Part shown: positions 1 through 8,193 of the stretch, one piece after another | Position numbering within the stretch: position 1 is the first letter of the stretch | Layout: every line of letters begins with the position of its first letter | Origin: Hymenobacter oligotrophus | Lineage (GTDB): Bacteria > Bacteroidota > Bacteroidia > Cytophagales > Hymenobacteraceae | DNA length: 64,000 bases | Direction: 5' to 3' | Assembly (NCBI RefSeq): GCF_003574965.1 | Contig: NZ_CP032317.1 | Span: 558,001-622,000 of the forward strand | Translations under genes and position numbers: made by a program | The notes under the pieces: model-generated | Database searches by the model: none | What the model was told of the DNA's origin: nothing | What the model saw: only the letters and a program-made list of their open reading frames with translations

Positions 1-2
1 GG

Positions 3-932
3 TGGCACCTAGGGCGGGTGGGCGCGGCGCTGCTGTGCGTGGTGCTGCTGCTGGCTTTCGTGGGCGGCTGCATTTTCATTATCGGGGTGCAGGCGGCCAA
101 CATTTCCGAGCAGCTGCCCCAAATTCAGCAGAAGTTGCAGCAACTGTTGGCGCAGGCCCAGCAATGGATTCAGCAACAGTTTGGGGTAGCGCCGGCACAG
201 CAAATAAAGTTTGTGCAAGAGCAGGTGAGCAAGCTGGCGCAATCGGCCAACCGCTACCTCACCGTATCGCTCAAAAGCTTTGGGGGGCTGCTCAGCGGCT
301 TTGTGCTGGTGCTGCTCTACTTGTTTTTCCTGATTTGGGGCCGCGCCAAAATTCGCAAGTTTTTTCTGCAGCTCGCTCCCAACGAGCGCCGCGCCGAGGT
401 GGGCCAAATGCTCAACGAAATCACCAAAGTGGCGGGCCAGTACCTGTCGGGGCGCTTGCTCTCGATGCTTTTTTTGGCCGTCATTTACTGCGTGGGCTTT
501 AGCATTATCGGGCTGAAAAACGCCTTGCTCCTGAGTTTGATTGCGGTGCTGCCCACGCTTATTCCGTACGTGGGCGCGTTTGTGGGCGCGTTTTTTCCGC
601 TAACCATGGCGCTGGTCAGCGGCTCATCGGGGCAAATGCTGCCGGTGGTGGGCGTGCTGGTAGCCGCGCAAGTCATCGACAACAACATCATCGAGCCGCT
701 GGTCATGGGGTCGCGGCTCAACTTAAGCCCGGTGTTCACCATCGTGGCCATTGTGGTGGGCGAGTTGTTGTGGGGCATTCCGGGCATGATTCTGTTCGAG
801 CCCTTGCTGGCCGTAATCCGGATTGTATGCGCCCACGTGCCGGCCCTGCACCCCTATGCATTTCTGCTCGAAGACGAAGTGGCCGAGCCGCGCTGGGTGC
901 AGCGCCTCAAGCAGTTGGTGCATCGCACTTAG
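3..932 (+). CDS. AI-2E family transporter (5' partial)
   Basis: The reading frame is open to the left edge, so the true start lies outside the window; the first possible internal start is GTG at 18. It encodes about 309 residues against roughly 350-370 for the family, so some 40-60 N-terminal residues are probably missing. A membrane segment at the start is followed by a Gln-rich amphipathic soluble stretch (LPQIQQKLQQLL), then several membrane helices. The C-terminal family pattern is present: PTLIPYVGAFVGAFFPL, then DNNIIEPLVMGSRLNLSP and a final GIPGMILFEPLLAV helix. This is the PF01594 (PerM/YdiK/TqsA) fold, inner-membrane proteins tied to autoinducer export or other efflux. The substrate cannot be read from sequence. 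It converges on the thioredoxin gene at 982. Confidence 0.88.
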   Translation, partial: WHLGRVGAALLCVVLLLAFVGGCIFIIGVQAANISEQLPQIQQKLQQLLAQAQQWIQQQFGVAPAQQIKFVQEQVSKLAQSANRYLTVSLKSFGGLLSGFVLVLLYLFFLIWGRAKIRKFFLQLAPNERRAEVGQMLNEITKVAGQYLSGRLLSMLFLAVIYCVGFSIIGLKNALLLSLIAVLPTLIPYVGAFVGAFFPLTMALVSGSSGQMLPVVGVLVAAQVIDNNIIEPLVMGSRLNLSPVFTIVAIVVGELLWGIPGMILFEPLLAVIRIVCAHVPALHPYAFLLEDEVAEPRWVQRLKQLVHRT

Positions 933-981
933 CTGCTTGCTTGCCGCTTACCTAGGGCAGCGGACGGTGGCGTTGTTGGGG

Positions 982-1710
982 TTATTTTATGTTGTCGATG
1001 GCTTTTTGCATAAAACCGGCAATGTTGGGGTGCGACAGGGCATGAAACACCACTTTGCCTTCTTTGTCGAGCACCACGTTGGTTGGGAAGGCGCGCACCC
1101 CGTAGCGCTGCGCCAGGGCGCGGGCGCCGGCAATGTGGGCGTAGGCAAACGGGTTTTCCTTGATGAACTTTTGAACGGCAAACTTCTCGTCGAGAGCTAC
1201 GGCCAAAAACACCACGTCGGGGCGTTGGGCATTTTGCTCCACCAGGCGGTTTAGGTCGGGAATTTCGCGGCGGCAGGGCGGGCAACCAATAAACCAGAAG
1301 TTGAGCACCACTACCTTGCCCAACAGCTCCTTGCTGTCGTACTTCCGGCCGTTAATGTCCCACACCTTAAAGGGCGCCATGGCCTGGCCGGTTTTAAAAA
1401 ACGGACTTTCGTCGGGCGGGGGCATGCGGGCTATTTGGGCGGCACGCTCCTCGGCGGTTTGGGGCAACACCACAAATGCGGGGTTGGCCGGCGAGTAATT
1501 GGGCGCACCCGCCAGCTTAAACTCGCCCGATGCTACCATTGTGCTCCACACCTGGTAGGGCAAGCGCTGGCCTTCGGCATTGGTCACGACGGAGTTCTGA
1601 TCGACCCGAATGCGCTGCGGCGCGGCTGTTTTAACTAAAGGGGCATCTTGCGCGGCTACCACGCCGCAAGTAGCCAGCAGCAGGCCAAGCGAGAGTATAA
1701 GTTGCTTCAT
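982..1710 (-). CDS. Secreted TlpA-like thioredoxin-fold protein
   Basis: 242 residues. A signal peptide (MKQLILSLGLLLATCGVVAAQ) is followed by about 90 residues without a recognised domain, then a thioredoxin/redoxin domain from about residue 110. The active site is NFWFIGCPPCRREIP, a CPPC motif, and the cis-proline loop is AFPTNVVLD. Known family members act in the periplasm as thiol-disulfide reductases or in cytochrome c maturation. The N-terminal spacer is typical of Bacteroidota TlpA-like proteins. It appears to be a single-gene unit, convergent with the AI-2E-type transporter; a CCTAGG site lies in the gap at 951. The specific partner is unknown. Confidence 0.9.
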   Translation of the reverse strand: MKQLILSLGLLLATCGVVAAQDAPLVKTAAPQRIRVDQNSVVTNAEGQRLPYQVWSTMVASGEFKLAGAPNYSPANPAFVVLPQTAEERAAQIARMPPPDESPFFKTGQAMAPFKVWDINGRKYDSKELLGKVVVLNFWFIGCPPCRREIPDLNRLVEQNAQRPDVVFLAVALDEKFAVQKFIKENPFAYAHIAGARALAQRYGVRAFPTNVVLDKEGKVVFHALSHPNIAGFMQKAIDNIK

Positions 1711-1799
1711 TGATCAAAAAAGAACCATTGATAAATAGCGGGTTACGGCAAGCACGGCCTGCCACCCACAGCCTGCGGGTGCCTAGGTGGCAACGCCGC

Positions 1800-2252
1800 T
1801 TACGAGAGCAAGCGGGCCTGTTGCGCTGCTTTGATCAGGGCCGGGGCGTTTTTGAGCGTGGCCAGGGCTACCTCCTTGGCGGCTTGCTTTACCTCGTCGC
1901 GGTGAATGTCGCGGATTTCCTCCTGCACCAGTACGGTGAGGGCCTGCACGGCCTGGCTAAGTGCCTGCCGCCGCGGCCGCTCGGTGCGCAGCTCGGCCAG
2001 TGCCTCGGCCACCCGGGCCTGCATATGTTTGCGCCGGATGTGAAAAACCGACTCCTGCGCCAATTGCCGCTGCACGGAGTTGAGCAACGTAACTAGCGGC
2101 AGCAATTTGCAGGCACCGCTAACCATTACCCGGTTGAGCCGGTCGGGGTGGTGGGCGGTATCGGCGGGTGCAGCCAGCGCCGGCCCCAACTCGGGCGCGG
2201 GCCCAGGCTCGGGGGCGTCGTCGTAATGGTGAGGCTTATCGGCAGAAAGCAT
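1800..2252 (-). CDS. Hypothetical alpha-helical protein
   Basis: 150 residues with no family I recognise. The first 35 residues are rich in Pro, Ala and acidic residues and probably disordered. The rest is strongly helical and charged (QARVAEALAELRTERPRR, EEIRDIHRDEVKQAAKEVA) with no signal peptide or membrane segment, so it is probably cytoplasmic. ATG at 2252 is the only sensible start. It stands alone between the TlpA-like gene and a divergent small secreted protein. GC-rich third positions fit a real gene, but the evidence is composition and length only. Confidence 0.55.
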   Translation of the reverse strand: MLSADKPHHYDDAPEPGPAPELGPALAAPADTAHHPDRLNRVMVSGACKLLPLVTLLNSVQRQLAQESVFHIRRKHMQARVAEALAELRTERPRRQALSQAVQALTVLVQEEIRDIHRDEVKQAAKEVALATLKNAPALIKAAQQARLLS

Positions 2253-2512
2253 GGCCTAGGTGGCGGGGGCATAATTGCGCAGCCAAGGTAGCAAGCCCGG
2301 GCAACATTATGGTGCGGCACAAGCCCGCTGCAACAGCGCGTGCGGCGCTGCGCGGCCTCGGCTGCGGGCCCTAGGTAAGCGAGGCGGCCGGCACGGCAGG
2401 CAGCTCCGTGCTGGCACGGGTTTTCGGCATATAAGTATTGCAATGCTTGTATACAATAGCACGAATCCCTAGGTTGGCCGAACCGCTCCTTTGCCAGCAA
2501 CCTACTTAATCT

Positions 2513-2761
2513 ATGTTCAACGCTTTAATGCTTGCCGGTCTGCTTTGGGTTGGCGCGCCCGCGCCGACTGCCCGGCAAGCCCTCGTAAACAGGCCCGCCG
2601 CTACGGCGCAAACCGTGTATGTATGCATCAGCAAGTCGTCGGTGGCGTACCACGCTACCGACGATTGCGCCGGCCTGAACCGCTGCACGCACGAGGTACG
2701 TGCCATGGCCGTGGGTGCCGCGCAAGAAATGGGCAAGCGTGCTTGCCAGAAGTGCTACTAA
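2513..2761 (+). CDS. Small secreted Cys-rich protein
   Basis: 82 residues. A short hydrophobic N-terminus (MFNALMLAGLLWVG) looks like a signal peptide, followed by a compact domain with the order VYVCIS - YHATDDCAGLNRC - GKRACQKCY, with five cysteines and one histidine. I recognise this pattern from uncharacterised Bacteroidota proteins, where the paired cysteines plus His suggest a metal site or disulfides (inference). It has its own upstream region and ends just before a strong bidirectional terminator at 2794-2826. No function can be assigned. Confidence 0.78.
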   Translation: MFNALMLAGLLWVGAPAPTARQALVNRPAATAQTVYVCISKSSVAYHATDDCAGLNRCTHEVRAMAVGAAQEMGKRACQKCY

Positions 2762-2793
2762 CCCCGACACCAAAACGACCTAGGGCCAGGCAC

Positions 2794-2826
2794 AAAAAAG
2801 GGCGAACCGCTAGGTTCGCCCTTTTT
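2794..2826. terminator. Bidirectional rho-independent terminator
   Basis: A perfect 9-bp stem (GGGCGAACC, 2800-2808, with GGTTCGCCC, 2813-2821) has a 4-nt loop, an A-run before it and a T-run after it, so it can stop transcription from both sides. It separates the convergent genes ending at 2761 (+) and 2846 (-). CTAGG motifs sit in the loop and on both flanks. Confidence 0.9.
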
Positions 2827-2845
2827 GCTAGGTGCTGCGCAGCAA

Positions 2846-4024
2846 CTACATCACCAACTGGGGCAGTTGGGCGTCAAACAGCTTGGCAAACTCTTGCGGG
2901 CTCAAAATGTGGCCCTGCTTTTGGGCGTTGTTGGCCAGGTTGTAGCCCCACTCGGCGGCGGCCATGCGCTGCGCCGGGGTGCCGTGGTGCCCGTCGCTCC
3001 CAAACGAACAATCGCCGATGTTGAAGAACACATCCAGGAACAAGCGTACGCGCTTCCACTGCATGGCGGCGCCGCGGGCGTGCGAGAGGTAGTACGCCGA
3101 GTAGGCATCGGCCATTAGCTCGGTGCGGCGGGTTGCGGCGGGGCTTTCTTCCTCGCCAAATAAGTTAAGCTGAAACTGAATTTGGTGGCCAAACTCGTGG
3201 GCCAGAATGGCCTGCGGAGCCACGTCGCCGAAGCCGATGGCGGTGTAGCCTTCCATAATGCCGTCGCCCATCACGATTTTGTCCGGAATGGTGGCGAAGG
3301 GCGGGTAATCGAAGCCCTGGAGCGCGAAGGCGTTGAATGAGAAGATCGGGTGGTTGCCGTCGCGGTACTGCGGAATCTGATCGGCGAGCAGCGCTACAAT
3401 CTGGGCCAACGTAGCGGCGGTGGCTTTGTCTACGCCGTAAACCGCTTCGTACGTTTTGGCAATTTTGGCTTGGTCGAGCAGTACGTTGCCGTGCATGGCC
3501 ACCATCACCATCTGGCCCGATTCAACCGTCCAGAAACGACGCAGGTCCTTAAACGATTTGGTGAGGCGCTGGCTGTACTCGCCGTTTTGGCCGAAGGCCT
3601 GGTTGGCCGAGCTGTTCTCGAACACGAAAGAGTAGTACGAGGGCAGGTTCAGCATATCGTAGTTGAGCGCGTAGGTAATCACACGCCCGTTCCAGTCGAA
3701 AAGCTGCCCGTCGAGCCACCGGTTTAGGGGCGTGCTGTCGTCGCAGGGGGTAGGCTCAACGGCCAGCAGGCGCCGGGCCAGCTCACGGTACTGCGGATCG
3801 GTTTGCACCAGCAATGCCGAGCGTTGCTGCAATTTGGCTTCAACCCCGGCGGGCAACGAGGCCCGCAGCTCCTCAATACGCTCGATGGCAGCCGCCGTGG
3901 AGAGCTGGGCCGAAGAGGAGGCCGTAACCGCGGGCGCAATCGTGCTATCCGCTTCTTTCTGACAACCCGTGAGCAGCGTAAACGAAGCCGCTACGCAGGC
4001 CAACAAAAGCTTAACGTTTTTCAT
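2846..4024 (-). CDS. Lipoprotein, putative neutral zinc metallopeptidase
   Basis: 392 residues. The N-terminus is a lipoprotein signal with lipobox LLTGC (Cys about residue 21). The C-terminal half has a zincin site, AILAHEFGHQIQFQL, followed by a Glu/Asp helix (TELMADAYSAYYLSHA) and near the end HGTPAQRMAAAEWGY. That order (HExGHxxQ, then E..AD, then HGT..QR) resembles the YpfJ/PF04228 neutral zinc metallopeptidase layout, so a surface or periplasmic metalloprotease is the best guess. HEFGH fits HEXXH, so the two His ligands and the catalytic Glu are present. The N-terminal 150 residues are not recognised. Its substrate is unknown. Confidence 0.72.
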   Translation of the reverse strand: MKNVKLLLACVAASFTLLTGCQKEADSTIAPAVTASSSAQLSTAAAIERIEELRASLPAGVEAKLQQRSALLVQTDPQYRELARRLLAVEPTPCDDSTPLNRWLDGQLFDWNGRVITYALNYDMLNLPSYYSFVFENSSANQAFGQNGEYSQRLTKSFKDLRRFWTVESGQMVMVAMHGNVLLDQAKIAKTYEAVYGVDKATAATLAQIVALLADQIPQYRDGNHPIFSFNAFALQGFDYPPFATIPDKIVMGDGIMEGYTAIGFGDVAPQAILAHEFGHQIQFQLNLFGEEESPAATRRTELMADAYSAYYLSHARGAAMQWKRVRLFLDVFFNIGDCSFGSDGHHGTPAQRMAAAEWGYNLANNAQKQGHILSPQEFAKLFDAQLPQLVM

Positions 4025-4367
4025 ACAAACGGTTAGGAGGGTGAAATAATGGGTACAGAAAGGGTAGGCCGGTTGTGTGCCGTTGGCACAACCGGAAGCT
4101 TACAAATACTGGTGCGGTAGTCCTAAGGAAAGGATCAGTTGCTCTAAAGTATAATTAAATCTAAAAACTTCGCAGTTAAATATTATTTATATGGCTGTTT
4201 GGGATGCAAGCACCCGGTGTCGGTTCGGGTCTGCCGATGCGTGAAGTTTTGTTGCCTCGCAATTCGCCAAGCCTGGCCGAGCAGCCCCGTACGGCCCAGC
4301 TACGCCATTTGGGCATTATAATTGCCGCACGATAGGCGCGGCATGTCCGCATTCCATAGCTCCGCCC
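4025..4367. other. Intergenic region, no gene seen
   Basis: This 340-bp stretch lies upstream of the lipoprotein gene and holds its promoter by position. It is AT-richer than its surroundings around 4130-4195. A short open frame at 4176-4451 (-) has no family features and non-typical composition, so I do not call it. Confidence 0.5.
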
Positions 4368-4396
4368 AAAAGCCCAAGGTTTTGCCTTGGGCTTTT
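4368..4396 (-). terminator. Rho-independent terminator for the TonB-type receptor gene
   Basis: A 12-bp perfect stem (AAAAGCCCAAGG, 4368-4379, with CCTTGGGCTTTT, 4385-4396) has a 5-nt loop. On the minus strand it ends in TTTT. It lies about 180 bp beyond the stop of the receptor gene at 4578, on the far side of the large palindrome at 4451-4505. Confidence 0.65.
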
Positions 4397-4450
4397 GCTT
4401 TAGCCGTGTACCCGGGCCATTGCGGCCAAAGCCTCGTATTTGGCCATGCA

Positions 4451-4505
4451 CACCGCGGCCGAGCCCGGTACCCGTTGTGTGGGGGTACCGGGCTCGGCCG
4501 CGGTG
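4451..4505. repeat. Perfect 23-bp inverted repeat (long GC-rich hairpin)
   Basis: Left arm 4451-4473 begins CACCGCGGCCGAG and is the exact reverse complement of right arm 4483-4505; the loop is 9 nt (GTTGTGTGG). The arms are about 80% G+C, so the structure would be extremely stable as RNA or as a cruciform. It sits 73 bp beyond the stop of the receptor gene at 4578 and has no T-run of its own. It may be a 3' mRNA-stabilising hairpin or a repeated element; its copy number in the genome is unknown. Confidence 0.8.
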
Positions 4506-4577
4506 CAGGAGCGTATGTATAATGTGCTCGGTTAGGTGTTAGCTTATATGGCAGGAGAGGGGCGGCGCGCTGGGCGT

Positions 4578-7010
4578 TTAGCCTCCGGCCCGGTTCAGCT
4601 CTTCCAGGTTGGTGTTGCGGCGCTTGGCATCCACCTTGGCGCCTTGGCTAAAGTTGTAGCGTACCGTAAGGCCCACGCTGCGCCAGCGGAAGTATTGGTT
4701 GAAATCGTTGATGTTGCCGTTGATGTTGGTGCTAAAGCGGTACCGGTAGCCCTTAAACAGGTCGTTTACGTTCAGGCTCACGTCGAGCTTATCCTGCCGG
4801 AAGCTGCGCTTTAGGGCCAGGCCCACCCAGTGCATTGGCTCGATCTGGTACAGGCCCGAGGCGGTGGGCCCTAGGTAGCGCGCCTCCACCTCCAGCCGCA
4901 CTTTGTGCGGCAGCAGCAGGGTGTGGTTGCTTTGCAGCATGTAGTACAGCTGCTCGTTGGTCAGGAAGCCGTTCACGTCGTTGGTGCTGAACTTGCGGTA
5001 CGAAACCACCACGGTGTTCTGCGTATCCCACCACTTGGCCAGCTTGGCGGGGGCCACGCCCGTAAGCCCGATGATGTGGCCGGTGTCGAGGTTGTCGGTG
5101 GTGTAGACGGTGGTAGCCGCCTCCGCGTCCAGAATGGGTATTTCGGAAATGACACCGGTTTGGTAGTCGTAATTCAGCGAGAGGCTGTACGTTTTTTTGT
5201 AGGTGTGCGCCACCCGGAACGCGTGCGTGTACTGCGGCCGCAAAAACGGGTTGCCTTCCTCCCAGGTGTACGGGTCGCGGTAAAAGCGGAAGGGGTTGAG
5301 GTTGCCGTAGTTGGGGCGGGTGAGGCGGCGGCTGTAGCTGTAACCAATGTCGTAATCCTTGTTTACCTGCTGCTGCACAAACACGCTCGGGAACAGGTTG
5401 AGGTACTGCCGCCGCGTTACCTGCCCCGTGGTGTACGACTCGCCCCGCGAGCGGGTATTTTCCAGGCGCAGGCCGGCCTGCAGCTTCAGCCGCTCCGAGG
5501 CCTTGCCGCTCCAGTTGGCATAGGCCGCCTGAATGCTTTCGCGGTAGAAAAAGTGGTTGGTGCGCAACGGGTCGAGCACCAGTGCCCCGTTGTTGAAGTA
5601 AAAGCGCGAGTCGTTATCGGCCGTTACCTGGCTAAGCTTAAAGCCGGTTTCGATTTTGTGGCCTCCCGCCAGCGGCTTGGTAAAGTCGACTTTGGCGGCG
5701 TAAATGCGCAGGTCGGCGAGGGTGTTGGTGTACAGAAAATCCTGCGTGCGGCGGTTGGTGCCCAGGTCGGTAAAAAAGTTGAAAAAGTCGGCCTTGCCGC
5801 GGTTGTCGATCCGTACCGCGTCGAGGTCGGCCGTGAGGGTAGTGCCCGCGCTATCGAGGTTGCCGATGTAGTGCAGGTTGCCGGTGTAGTTGGCGTTGCG
5901 CGAGCGGCTAATGTTGTCGGCGTCGATAAAGCGCGTGGGTTCCTCCGGCGAGTTGCCCAAGTACGTATCCGTCAGGAAATCCGACACGCCCTTGCGCGGC
6001 GTGTAGTTAGCCATAAAGCCCACCGTGTGCCGCTTGCTCAGGTTGTAGTCGGCACCTAGGCGCACCACCGCCGGGTTTACCGAGGTGAAGTTGCCGGTGG
6101 CCTGTTGGTTGAAATACGTGGTGTTTTGCTCGCCGTAGAACACGCGCGTAAAGGTGGCATCGCGGCCGCCCACCCGGCGTGAGCCGTCCACCGTCAGAAA
6201 GCCGTTCCACCGCTCGCGCTTCAGGTTTAGGCTGGCGCCGTAGGTGTGGCCAAATTGCTTGAAATTGTAGTTGCCGCTGCCGTACACGCTGCCGTTGAGG
6301 CCGCGTTGCGTGTTTTTCTTCAGGTTGAGGTTGAGAATGCCCGAAGTGCCCTCGGCGTCGTAGCGAGCCGGCGGGTTGGTAATGATTTCGATGTTTTTGA
6401 GGTTGGCGGCGGGCATGCTTTCGAGCAGGTTGCGCAAGTCGCGGCCCGAGAGGTACGTCAGGCGGTTGTCGAGCATCACCGTTACGCCGCTTTTGCCGTT
6501 GAGCTGAATATTGCCGTCTTGGTCGATAAACACCCCCGGCGACTTGGCCAGCACATCGAAGGCCGTGTTGGTGGCTGCCATGGCCGTGCCCTCCACCGAC
6601 ACCACCATGCGGTCGGCCTCCTGCACAATCGTCGGCCGCAGGCCCACAATGTTTACCTCGGCCAGCTGCTTGGCATCGGGCCGCAGCGTAAGCGTGCCGA
6701 AGTCCTTGCCGGGCGCGGCCGCCGTCAGCTCGAACGCGGGCGTTTGCAGCAGCAGGTAGCCCACCGAGGTAACGCGCAGCACGTACGCTCCCGCCGCGGG
6801 CGCTGGCAGCTGAAAGCGGCCGTTGGCATCGGCCACGGTGCCGCCTACGCTGGTGGTGCCGCCCGCCGGCAGCACGGCCACCGTGGCAAAGCCTACGGCA
6901 GCGCCCTTGTCGTCGGCAATCAGGCCGATGAGCGTGGGGGTTTGCGCCGCGCCCGTGCGGGCAAGCAGCAGCAAGCAGAGCAATAGCAATTGCGCGGAGA
7001 AGTTTTTCAT
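4578..7010 (-). CDS. TonB-dependent receptor-like outer membrane beta-barrel protein
   Basis: 810 residues from ATG at 7010; an upstream in-frame start adds 27 residues without signal character, so I prefer 7010, which begins directly with a signal peptide (MKNFSAQLLLLCLLLLA). Order: signal peptide; CarboxypepD-regulatory-like beta domain (about 25-105, LIGLIADDKGAAVGFATVAV); plug-like region (about 120-225) with DVLAKSPGVFIDQDGNIQLN and NPPARYDAEGTSGILNLNLK; then a long Tyr/Asn-rich OMP_b-brl_3 barrel (PF14905). Such proteins sit in the outer membrane and are presumed to import nutrients or act in surface export. No SusD partner is adjacent, so the substrate is not predictable. A second family member is at 55892. 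Confidence 0.9.
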   Translation of the reverse strand: MKNFSAQLLLLCLLLLARTGAAQTPTLIGLIADDKGAAVGFATVAVLPAGGTTSVGGTVADANGRFQLPAPAAGAYVLRVTSVGYLLLQTPAFELTAAAPGKDFGTLTLRPDAKQLAEVNIVGLRPTIVQEADRMVVSVEGTAMAATNTAFDVLAKSPGVFIDQDGNIQLNGKSGVTVMLDNRLTYLSGRDLRNLLESMPAANLKNIEIITNPPARYDAEGTSGILNLNLKKNTQRGLNGSVYGSGNYNFKQFGHTYGASLNLKRERWNGFLTVDGSRRVGGRDATFTRVFYGEQNTTYFNQQATGNFTSVNPAVVRLGADYNLSKRHTVGFMANYTPRKGVSDFLTDTYLGNSPEEPTRFIDADNISRSRNANYTGNLHYIGNLDSAGTTLTADLDAVRIDNRGKADFFNFFTDLGTNRRTQDFLYTNTLADLRIYAAKVDFTKPLAGGHKIETGFKLSQVTADNDSRFYFNNGALVLDPLRTNHFFYRESIQAAYANWSGKASERLKLQAGLRLENTRSRGESYTTGQVTRRQYLNLFPSVFVQQQVNKDYDIGYSYSRRLTRPNYGNLNPFRFYRDPYTWEEGNPFLRPQYTHAFRVAHTYKKTYSLSLNYDYQTGVISEIPILDAEAATTVYTTDNLDTGHIIGLTGVAPAKLAKWWDTQNTVVVSYRKFSTNDVNGFLTNEQLYYMLQSNHTLLLPHKVRLEVEARYLGPTASGLYQIEPMHWVGLALKRSFRQDKLDVSLNVNDLFKGYRYRFSTNINGNINDFNQYFRWRSVGLTVRYNFSQGAKVDAKRRNTNLEELNRAGG

Positions 7011-7169
7011 ACCGAAGTGCAGTTGGGAGAAGGAAGCCAAAAACCAAAGCGCGTTGCACCAACCGCGCCCAGAAACTGCAGCTTGGCCCAATGGTTACCG
7101 GCAGCGCGTAAAAAAATGCGCGGCCGGCCGTGTGGTTCGCGTTTGAGGCCGGGGCTCTATCTTCCGGCC

Positions 7170-7889
7170 ATGAAATCCGTGCTCGAGCTTGCTCCCGTGC
7201 TGTTGTTGCTGGGCCTAGGTATGGGCTATAGCTACCGGGCACGTAAGCTCACGGGGGCGGCGGTAGGGGTGGGCGGCCTGCTAGGCGTGCTCATTTACCT
7301 GGGAGTGGGATACCTAGGGCTGGGCTTGCTGGCACTTTTTTTCGCGCTCGGCACGGCGGCCTCGGCGTGGCGCGTGGCCGACAAACGCCGGCTGGGCTTG
7401 GCCGAGGAAAACCGCGGCCGGCGCCGTGCAGGCCAAGTGCTGGCCAACGCCGGCGTGGCGGGTGCCCTGGGGTTGCTAAGCTGGTTGTGGCCCACATTTG
7501 CGCCCCTAGGTGCCCTGATGCTGGCCGGCGCATTTGCCGCCGCCACCGCCGATACGCTGGCCTCGGAGCTGGGCAACGTGTACGGCAGCCGCTACGTGAA
7601 TGTGCTAACCCTGCGCCCCGATACGCGCGGCGAAAACGGCGTGGTAAGCATGGAAGGCACCTTGCTTGGTGCCGCCGGCAGCGCCGTGCTGGCCGCGGCT
7701 TACTGTTTCGTGCACGGTTGGGGGCCCTGGGCTGGTGGGCTGCTGCTGGCCGGCACCGCCGGCAACATCGCCGACTCGCTGCTGGGCGCTACCCTGGAGC
7801 GCCGCGGAGCCCTCTCCAACGACGCAGTAAACACCCTAAATACGCTGGTGGGCGCGTTGGTGGCCGGCGCTTGCGGGCTGCTATTTTAG
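7170..7889 (+). CDS. DUF92 family integral membrane protein
   Basis: 239 residues from ATG at 7170; a longer frame upstream lacks coding character. The product is almost all membrane helices, with the conserved DUF92/TIGR00297 segment ADTLASELGNVYG, then the Thr/Arg-rich TLRPDTRGENGVVSMEGTLL loop and a second Asp motif, AGNIADSLLGATLERRG. The family includes plant phytyl-phosphate kinase VTE6, and the Asp-rich motifs resemble CTP-dependent prenyl kinases, so a lipid-phosphate kinase role is possible (inference). It is divergent from the receptor gene at 4578, with a 160-bp gap. Confidence 0.85.
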   Translation: MKSVLELAPVLLLLGLGMGYSYRARKLTGAAVGVGGLLGVLIYLGVGYLGLGLLALFFALGTAASAWRVADKRRLGLAEENRGRRRAGQVLANAGVAGALGLLSWLWPTFAPLGALMLAGAFAAATADTLASELGNVYGSRYVNVLTLRPDTRGENGVVSMEGTLLGAAGSAVLAAAYCFVHGWGPWAGGLLLAGTAGNIADSLLGATLERRGALSNDAVNTLNTLVGALVAGACGLLF

Positions 7890-8027
7890 CCCCTGCAGCC
7901 CCAATGCCATCCGGCACCTAGGGTAGGTGGCCTTTCCTTCAGCGGCAAAGGCATGCGGCCAAATAGCGCAATGGTTGCCCTAAAGTGGCTAGCCGCCCGC
8001 ACCGGATGTGCCTAATAAAATTTACTC

Positions 8028-8076
8028 ACTTTGTATTGCAAAGTAGCTGCGGTTTATCTTGCTTTGTAACACAAAG
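8028..8076 (+). promoter_or_regulatory. Promoter with two inverted-repeat operator candidates
   Basis: Two related inverted repeats lie 100-170 bp upstream of the ABC operon: ACTTTG-TATTG-CAAAGT (8028-8044) and CTTTGT-AAC-ACAAAG (8062-8076). They overlap a plausible Bacteroidota promoter: TTTG (8030-8033), 21-nt spacer, TATCTTGC (8055-8062), one mismatch from TAnnTTTG. The pair suggests cooperative binding of a dimeric repressor such as a PadR/GntR-type protein (inference). No regulator gene is adjacent. Confidence 0.6.
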
Positions 8077-8193
8077 TGCTTTTTGATTAAGTGCTCTTTT
8101 CGACCGCAATTTCGGGTTATACATACACCGTCAGCGCGCCCGAAACCGACGCCTGTAGCCCACTCAACGTCTTCACCCGCCTGCCTCTTTGTT

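Noticed and set aside
2-502. 166-codon Ala/Arg/Gly-rich frame over the first gene
   Set aside because: It is the shifted-frame shadow of the AI-2E-type transporter, which has clear family motifs.
4176-4451. 91-codon frame (-) between the lipoprotein and the receptor
   Set aside because: It covers the terminator hairpin at 4368-4396 and reaches the edge of the palindrome at 4451, has no family features, and lacks typical codon use.
6990-7169. 60-codon N-terminal extension of the DUF92 protein
   Set aside because: It overlaps the divergent receptor's start and promoter region and has no membrane or domain character; ATG at 7170 fits the family start.
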